Notes under the pieces: generated by a model
The model's database searches: none
What the model was told of the DNA's origin: nothing
Seen by the model: the letters and a program-made list of their open reading frames with translations, nothing else
Translations under genes and position numbers: made by a program
NCBI GenBank assembly: GCA_029946105.1
Contig: JAQSDW010000221.1
Location: forward strand, 46,552 to 110,551
Source of the DNA: Reyranella sp.
GTDB lineage: Bacteria > Pseudomonadota > Alphaproteobacteria > Reyranellales > Reyranellaceae
Length of the DNA: 64,000 nt
Direction: 5' to 3'
Part shown: positions 59,958 to 64,000 of the stretch, piece by piece
Position numbering within the stretch: the first letter of the stretch is position 1
Layout: each line of letters begins with the position of its first letter

Positions 59958-60446
59958 ATGTCGACACGGACGGAAACACCGACGGCCCGCCAGGCCGTCG
60001 ACGGCGTCAAGGATGCGCGTATTTTGATCGTCGAGTCGCGCTACTACGTCGACATCGCCGATGCGCTGATCACCGGTGCCGAGAGCGAAATCAAAAAGAA
60101 CGGCGCCGTCTCCGAACGCGTCGTGGTGCCCGGCGCTTTCGAGATTCCCGGCGCCATCGCGCTGGCGGCGGCCGAGAAGGGCAAACACTACGACGGCTAC
60201 GTGGCGCTGGGCTGCGTCATCCGCGGCGAGACCACGCACTACGATTATGTTTGCGGCGAGAGCGCGCGTGGCCTGATGGATCTTACTGTGCGTGACAGGC
60301 TGGCGATCGGCTACGGCATCGTCACGGTCAACAACGCGGACCAGGGCTGGGCGCGCGCTGCCATCGACCGCGGCGACAAGGGCGGCGACGCCGCTCACGC
60401 CTGTCTCGTCATGGTGGCGCTCGGCCGCCGCTGGCGGAATGCATGA
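59958..60446 (+). CDS. ribH: 6,7-dimethyl-8-ribityllumazine synthase
   Basis: A 162-residue lumazine synthase (icosahedral or decameric), penultimate riboflavin step. Features: VVPGAFEIPGAIALAA, ALGCVIRGETTHYDYVCGE and the NNADQGWARA ending; the RGD-like Arg and His positions are conserved. 2 nt after ribBA; its stop overlaps nusB. Confidence 0.97.
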   Translation: MSTRTETPTARQAVDGVKDARILIVESRYYVDIADALITGAESEIKKNGAVSERVVVPGAFEIPGAIALAAAEKGKHYDGYVALGCVIRGETTHYDYVCGESARGLMDLTVRDRLAIGYGIVTVNNADQGWARAAIDRGDKGGDAAHACLVMVALGRRWRNA

Positions 60447-60910
60447 GCGACCAGCCGTCACCCAGCCGCCGGCAGGCTGCGCGCCTGGCCGCGGTGCAGG
60501 CGCTATACCAGTGGCAGGAAGGCCAGCATGGGCCGGCCGAGATCATCGAACAGTTCCTCGGCGTGCGCACAAGCGAGACGGGTGAGGGCGGCATGCGCCG
60601 CGACGCTGATCGGCCCTTGTTCAAGGACGTGGTCGAAGGTGCCGCCCGGCACAAGGACGACCTCGAGCAGATCGTATCGGCGGCGCTGGCCCAGGACTGG
60701 ACCTGGGCGCGCATCGACCGTCTGGTGCGGGCGATCTTGTTGGCCGGCGCCTATGAGCTTGTTCACCGCGCCGATGTGCCGCCGCGCGTGGTGATCAACG
60801 AGTATGTCGAGATCGCTCATGCCTTCTACGATCAGGGCGAGCCGAGCTTCATCAACTCCGTGCTCGACCGCGTGGCGCGCCAGGTGCGACCGGCCGAGCT
60901 CGTGAAGTGA
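60443..60910 (+). CDS. nusB: Transcription antitermination protein NusB
   Basis: A 155-residue NusB, which with NusE/S10 binds boxA RNA in rRNA antitermination. RQAARLAAVQALYQW at the N-terminus, VVEGAARHKDDLEQ, RLVRAILLAGAYELVHR and PPRVVINEYVEIAHAFYD are classic. Conserved position between ribH and thiL. Confidence 0.97.
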   Translation: MSDQPSPSRRQAARLAAVQALYQWQEGQHGPAEIIEQFLGVRTSETGEGGMRRDADRPLFKDVVEGAARHKDDLEQIVSAALAQDWTWARIDRLVRAILLAGAYELVHRADVPPRVVINEYVEIAHAFYDQGEPSFINSVLDRVARQVRPAELVK

Positions 60911-60917
60911 CGGCACG

Positions 60918-61904
60918 ATGGCACCCCGTCGGCGGATCGGTGAGTTCGAACTGATCTCCCGCTATTTCGCGCCGCTTGCCCGGACTTTTGCCGGTGCCGG
61001 CGGTCTCGAGAGCGACAATGCCTACCTGCCGGCCGACGGCCGTCATGACATCGCGGTGAAGACCGACACGATCGTCTCCGGCGTTCATTTTCTCGACGGC
61101 GAATCGCCCGAGCGCGTAGCGGCGAAAGCCCTGCGGGTCTGCCTGTCGGACCTCGCCGCAGGTGGCGCGGTGCCCTTCGTTTACCAGTTGTCTCTGGCGC
61201 TTCCCAAGGAATGGCAGGAGCGCTGGGTCGCGAGTTTTGCACGCGGGTTGGCCGCGGACCAGCGTCGCTACGGCATCGTGCTGTGCGGTGGCGACACCGT
61301 GGTGACGCCGGGGCCCCTCACGATCACCATCACGGCCTTCGGCCAGGTGCCACGCGGTAAGGGATTAGGGCGCGGCGGGGCGCGCGCCGGCGACGACCTC
61401 TGGGCAAGCGGCACGATCGGCGACGCCGCGCTGGGTCTTCGGGCGGCACGTGGCGCCCTGGAGGCGATCGGCGCGCGTGATCGCAACTTCCTCGAGAATC
61501 GTTATCAGCTGCCGCGACCGCGCACTTCGCTGGGCAACCATCTTATCGGCATTGCGCGTGCAGCGGCCGACGTTTCCGACGGGCTGCTGGCCGACGTCGG
61601 CCATATTGCGAAGGCATCGCAGCTCGCCGTGCATGTCGAGCGCGATCAGGTTCCGCTATCCACCGCGGCTCGGCACGCGCTCGCCGTCGAGCCCGCTCTG
61701 TGGGCTGACGTGCTGGGCGGTGGCGACGACTATGAACTTGTGATCGCGGTGCCGCCGCGTCGTGCGGAGGCCCTGCGAGAGGCGGCGCGACAAGCGCGCG
61801 TCAAGGTGACCCGCATTGGCCGCTTCCAAGACGGACGGGGCGTTCGTCTCACTGTCGGAGGGCGAGCGACGGCCATCTCGCGCACCGGTTACGTTCACTT
61901 CTGA
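60918..61904 (+). CDS. thiL: Thiamine-monophosphate kinase
   Basis: A 328-residue ThiL, phosphorylating thiamine phosphate to thiamine diphosphate. GEFELISRYFAP start, DIAVKTDTIVSGVHF (Mg/ATP-binding Asp residues), AAKALRVCLSDLAAGGA and CGGDTVVTPGPL are all standard for the PurM-like fold. 7 nt after nusB. A short direct repeat straddles the stop. Confidence 0.95.
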   Translation: MAPRRRIGEFELISRYFAPLARTFAGAGGLESDNAYLPADGRHDIAVKTDTIVSGVHFLDGESPERVAAKALRVCLSDLAAGGAVPFVYQLSLALPKEWQERWVASFARGLAADQRRYGIVLCGGDTVVTPGPLTITITAFGQVPRGKGLGRGGARAGDDLWASGTIGDAALGLRAARGALEAIGARDRNFLENRYQLPRPRTSLGNHLIGIARAAADVSDGLLADVGHIAKASQLAVHVERDQVPLSTAARHALAVEPALWADVLGGGDDYELVIAVPPRRAEALREAARQARVKVTRIGRFQDGRGVRLTVGGRATAISRTGYVHF

Positions 61905-61930
61905 CGCAGTCACCCACTTCTGACGCAGTC
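61896..61930. repeat. Tandem 16-bp repeat across the thiL stop
   Basis: CACTTCTGACGCAGTC occurs at 61896-61911 and again at 61915-61930, a 19-bp period. The first copy contains the thiL stop TGA, so a small duplication has copied the end of the gene just behind itself. No function apparent; a replication slippage product is likely. Confidence 0.75.
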
Positions 61931-62027
61931 GCCGCTGCAACGGCTCATAGCTGGGCTGCATTCGGCGCGCAGCGCTCACGGCTATTTGCTTGGGACGGGC
62001 AGGGCGCAGGCTTAGAGTGCGCGCCCA

Positions 62028-63269
62028 ATGGACGGTTCGATAAAAGGACAGGAAACGCCTGCGGCGCCTACACCAGCGCCGTCGCGCATGCCACCGCGAT
62101 CGATGCGCAACATCGCATTGCTGGCGATGTGCCAGGCGCTGACGCAGAGCAGCAACACACTGATGTTTGCCTCGTCGGCGCTGGCGGTGCTCACCATCGT
62201 CTCACCCGACATGCGCATGTGGGCGAACCTGCCGATCACCATGCAGCACCTCGGCGTCATGCTGACCGTGTTTCCCGCCTCGATGCTGATGATGCGGCGC
62301 GGCCGCAAGTTCGGATTCCGCACTGGCTCGGTCATGGGCATGGTGGGGGCGTTGCTCGCGGCGGTGGGCCTTGGCCTCGGCAGCTTCCCCGTGATGTGCC
62401 TGGGCGGCATCTTCCTCGGCAATGCCATCGCCAACATGCAGCTCTACCGGTTTGCTGCCGTCGAGCTGGCGCCCGGGGCATTTCGCGCTCAGGCGATCTC
62501 CTATGTGACGGCGGGCGGTGTGATCGCGGGCATCGTCGGGCCGAGCCTGGCGCGTTTCACGCCGGATCTCTGGGTGCCCCTCTTCCAGGCGAGCTTCGTG
62601 GCCGTCGTCTTCGTCCACATCCTCGTCTTCATCATTCTGGGCTTCATCGAGTTTCCCGCGGTAAAGCCCGAAGACACCGCCGGGCCGCAGCGCCCGCTGT
62701 TCGAGATCGTTACCCAGCCGACCTATATGGTGGCTTGTGCCGGCGCTATCATCGCCTTTGGCGTGATGTCCTTCGTCATGGCGGCCTCGCCACTGGCCAT
62801 CGTGCAGTGTGGCCTGAGCCGGACCGAGGCGCCGATCACGATTTTCGTGCACGTCATGGGCATGTTTCTACCGTCGTTCTTCACCGGCCACCTGATTTCC
62901 CGCTTCGGCATCTTCAACGTCATGACCGCAGGCGTCGCCGTCCTGGTCGCGGGCGTTATCGTTGCCCTGATGGGCGTGACCGAATGGCACTTCCGGATCA
63001 CCATGACCCTGAATGGGCTTGGCTGGAACTTCCTGTTCGTTGGCGCCACGACACTGCTCACCACCACATACCGGCCGTCCGAGCGCGGCAAGGCCCAGGC
63101 TTTTAACGACTTCATGGTGTTCGGTGTCACCACGGTGGCCAGCCTGATGGCGAGTGTGGTCCTGGAGCTGGAAGGTTGGGCTGTCCTCAACTACGTGGCG
63201 CTGAGCCTAGTTCTCGTTGCTCTGGCGGTAATTACGGTATTCCGGCTACGGCATCCCTCACGCGCGTGA
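62028..63269 (+). CDS. MFS transporter
   Basis: A 413-residue major facilitator with 12 hydrophobic segments. The N-half has MCQALTQSSNTLMFASSALAVLTI and the loop motif MRRGRKFGFRTGSVMGMVGA, like the DHA/YnfM-type drug or metabolite exporters; the C-half includes GLGWNFLFVGATTLLTTTYRPSERGKAQAFNDF. Separate transcript from thiL (123-nt gap). Substrate unknown. Confidence 0.83.
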   Translation: MDGSIKGQETPAAPTPAPSRMPPRSMRNIALLAMCQALTQSSNTLMFASSALAVLTIVSPDMRMWANLPITMQHLGVMLTVFPASMLMMRRGRKFGFRTGSVMGMVGALLAAVGLGLGSFPVMCLGGIFLGNAIANMQLYRFAAVELAPGAFRAQAISYVTAGGVIAGIVGPSLARFTPDLWVPLFQASFVAVVFVHILVFIILGFIEFPAVKPEDTAGPQRPLFEIVTQPTYMVACAGAIIAFGVMSFVMAASPLAIVQCGLSRTEAPITIFVHVMGMFLPSFFTGHLISRFGIFNVMTAGVAVLVAGVIVALMGVTEWHFRITMTLNGLGWNFLFVGATTLLTTTYRPSERGKAQAFNDFMVFGVTTVASLMASVVLELEGWAVLNYVALSLVLVALAVITVFRLRHPSRA

Positions 63270-63422
63270 AGCCAAGCCTTTGAGGCAATGGGATTATTCG
63301 CACTGCCTTCCTTGCGCAGTCGAGGCCGTTCTGTCATTTTCCGCCCGCCTCGCGCCGGGGGGAGTCGTTGACTTCGGCGTGCGCCGGGCTGAAAACGCCG
63401 CAAAAACAATAGGTTAGAAACT

Positions 63423-64000
63423 ATGTCTCCTGTCCTTATGGCCGTCATTGGCTGCGGCATCATCGCCGTGCTGTATGGCGTCGTTACCGCGTCGCGCGTC
63501 ATGGCCGCCGACGCCGGCACTCCAAGAATGCAAGAGATTGCCCAGGCCATTCAGGAGGGCGCGGGCGCCTATCTGCGGCGCCAGTACACCACGATCGCCA
63601 TCGTCGGCGTCGTCGTCCTCATCGTCCTGGCCATCCTGCTCGGCAAATACGCGGCCGTGGGCTTCCTGATCGGCGCCGTGCTGTCGGGCGCCACCGGCTT
63701 CATCGGCATGAACGTGTCGGTGCGCGCCAACGTGCGCACCGCCGTGGCCGCCCAGAAGAGCCTGGCCCAGGGTCTCGACCTCGCCTTCAAGGCAGGTGCC
63801 GTTACGGGCATGCTGGTCGCCGGCCTCGCCCTGATCGGCGTCGGCGGCTACTACGCAGCCCTGCTCAAGATGGGCGTCGGCGGCGGCAGCCGCGAGATGA
63901 TCGATGCCCTGGTTTCGCTGGGCTTCGGCGCCTCGCTGATCTCGATCTTCGCCCGTCTCGGCGGCGGCATCTTCACCAAGGGTGCGGACGTCGGCGGCGA
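63423..64000 (+). CDS. hppA: Membrane-bound H+-translocating pyrophosphatase (partial)
   Basis: First ~192 codons of a membrane pyrophosphatase that couples PPi hydrolysis to proton pumping; the right edge of the window cuts the gene. Typical: [12 protein letters not shown] near residue 43, [16 protein letters not shown] (about 94-109), and [28 protein letters not shown], where the substrate-site region begins. ATG 63423 gives the membrane N-terminus. The K+-dependence residue is outside the visible part. Confidence 0.95.
   Translation, partial: MSPVLMAVIGCGIIAVLYGVVTASRVMAADAGTPRMQEIAQAIQEGAGAYLRRQYTTIAIVGVVVLIVLAILLGKYAAVGFLIGAVLSGATGFIGMNVSVRANVRTAVAAQKSLAQGLDLAFKAGAVTGMLVAGLALIGVGGYYAALLKMGVGGGSREMIDALVSLGFGASLISIFARLGGGIFTKGADVGG

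Overview
This 64 kb window is dense, high-GC chromosomal DNA with about 70 protein genes, short intergenic gaps and many 4-bp ATGA/GTGA overlaps. I see no rRNA, tRNA, CRISPR array or transposase. The order glyA, nrdR, ribD, ribE, ribBA, ribH, nusB, thiL at the right end, followed by an H+-pyrophosphatase, is typical of Alphaproteobacteria. With the many ABC importers, CoA-metabolism and dioxygenase genes, it suggests a Rhodospirillales/Reyranella-like heterotroph; that placement is inference.

Layout. 1-5.6 kb: a truncated OprB porin, NnrU, a palindromic repeat, a secreted MORN protein, a BamE-like lipoprotein, a split ChrA pair with an overlapping CYTH-like unknown, and a two-TM K+ channel. 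5.6-22 kb: an aminotransferase, a two-gene ABC exporter, MepA, enoyl-CoA hydratase, TauD-type oxygenase, CorC-like protein, penicillin-acylase-family protein, CoA-transferase, secreted hydrolase, EamA permease, a tandem pair of YheT-like hydrolases (the first broken by an amber codon), a NUDIX protein and HemB. 22-28.9 kb: a valine/isobutyryl-CoA degradation operon (acyl-CoA dehydrogenase, 3-hydroxyisobutyryl-CoA hydrolase, MmsB), then GST, MaoC, ABM and CorA genes. 28.9-33.6 kb (minus): an NMT1/THI5-type ABC importer, GcdH and a TSUP permease. 33.7-41.6 kb (plus): a tightly packed catabolic operon (sugar isomerase, enolase-superfamily dehydratase, SDR, GNAT, DHDPS-like aldolase, amidase), ending in a decayed amidohydrolase.

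41.6-45.0 kb (minus) is the most interesting locus. A thioredoxin-reductase-like flavoprotein is followed by a gene whose frame runs through an in-frame UGA in a U-G-S-C motif, with a SECIS-like hairpin just downstream, and then by two mutually paralogous proteins sharing four cysteine positions. I read it as a selenoprotein redox operon of the UGSC family whose partner proteins are uncharacterised. A divergent PadR regulator with an apparently leaderless promoter/operator lies beside it.

45-52 kb: the PadR operon, containing an amber-interrupted membrane gene, then a full Liv-type amino-acid importer ending at a clear terminator. 52-64 kb: an AdaA-like regulator, GNAT and MFS genes, then the rpiB-glyA-nrdR-rib-nusB-thiL block, a second MFS gene and the start of hppA. 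RibBA here has a degenerate GTP cyclohydrolase II half, so GTP cyclohydrolase II must be encoded elsewhere.

Three genes carry in-frame TAG codons (18481, 40908, 45761), and the second also has a 1-nt frameshift. They may be real decay or sequence error. TAG also ends many intact genes here, so recoding of TAG is unlikely.
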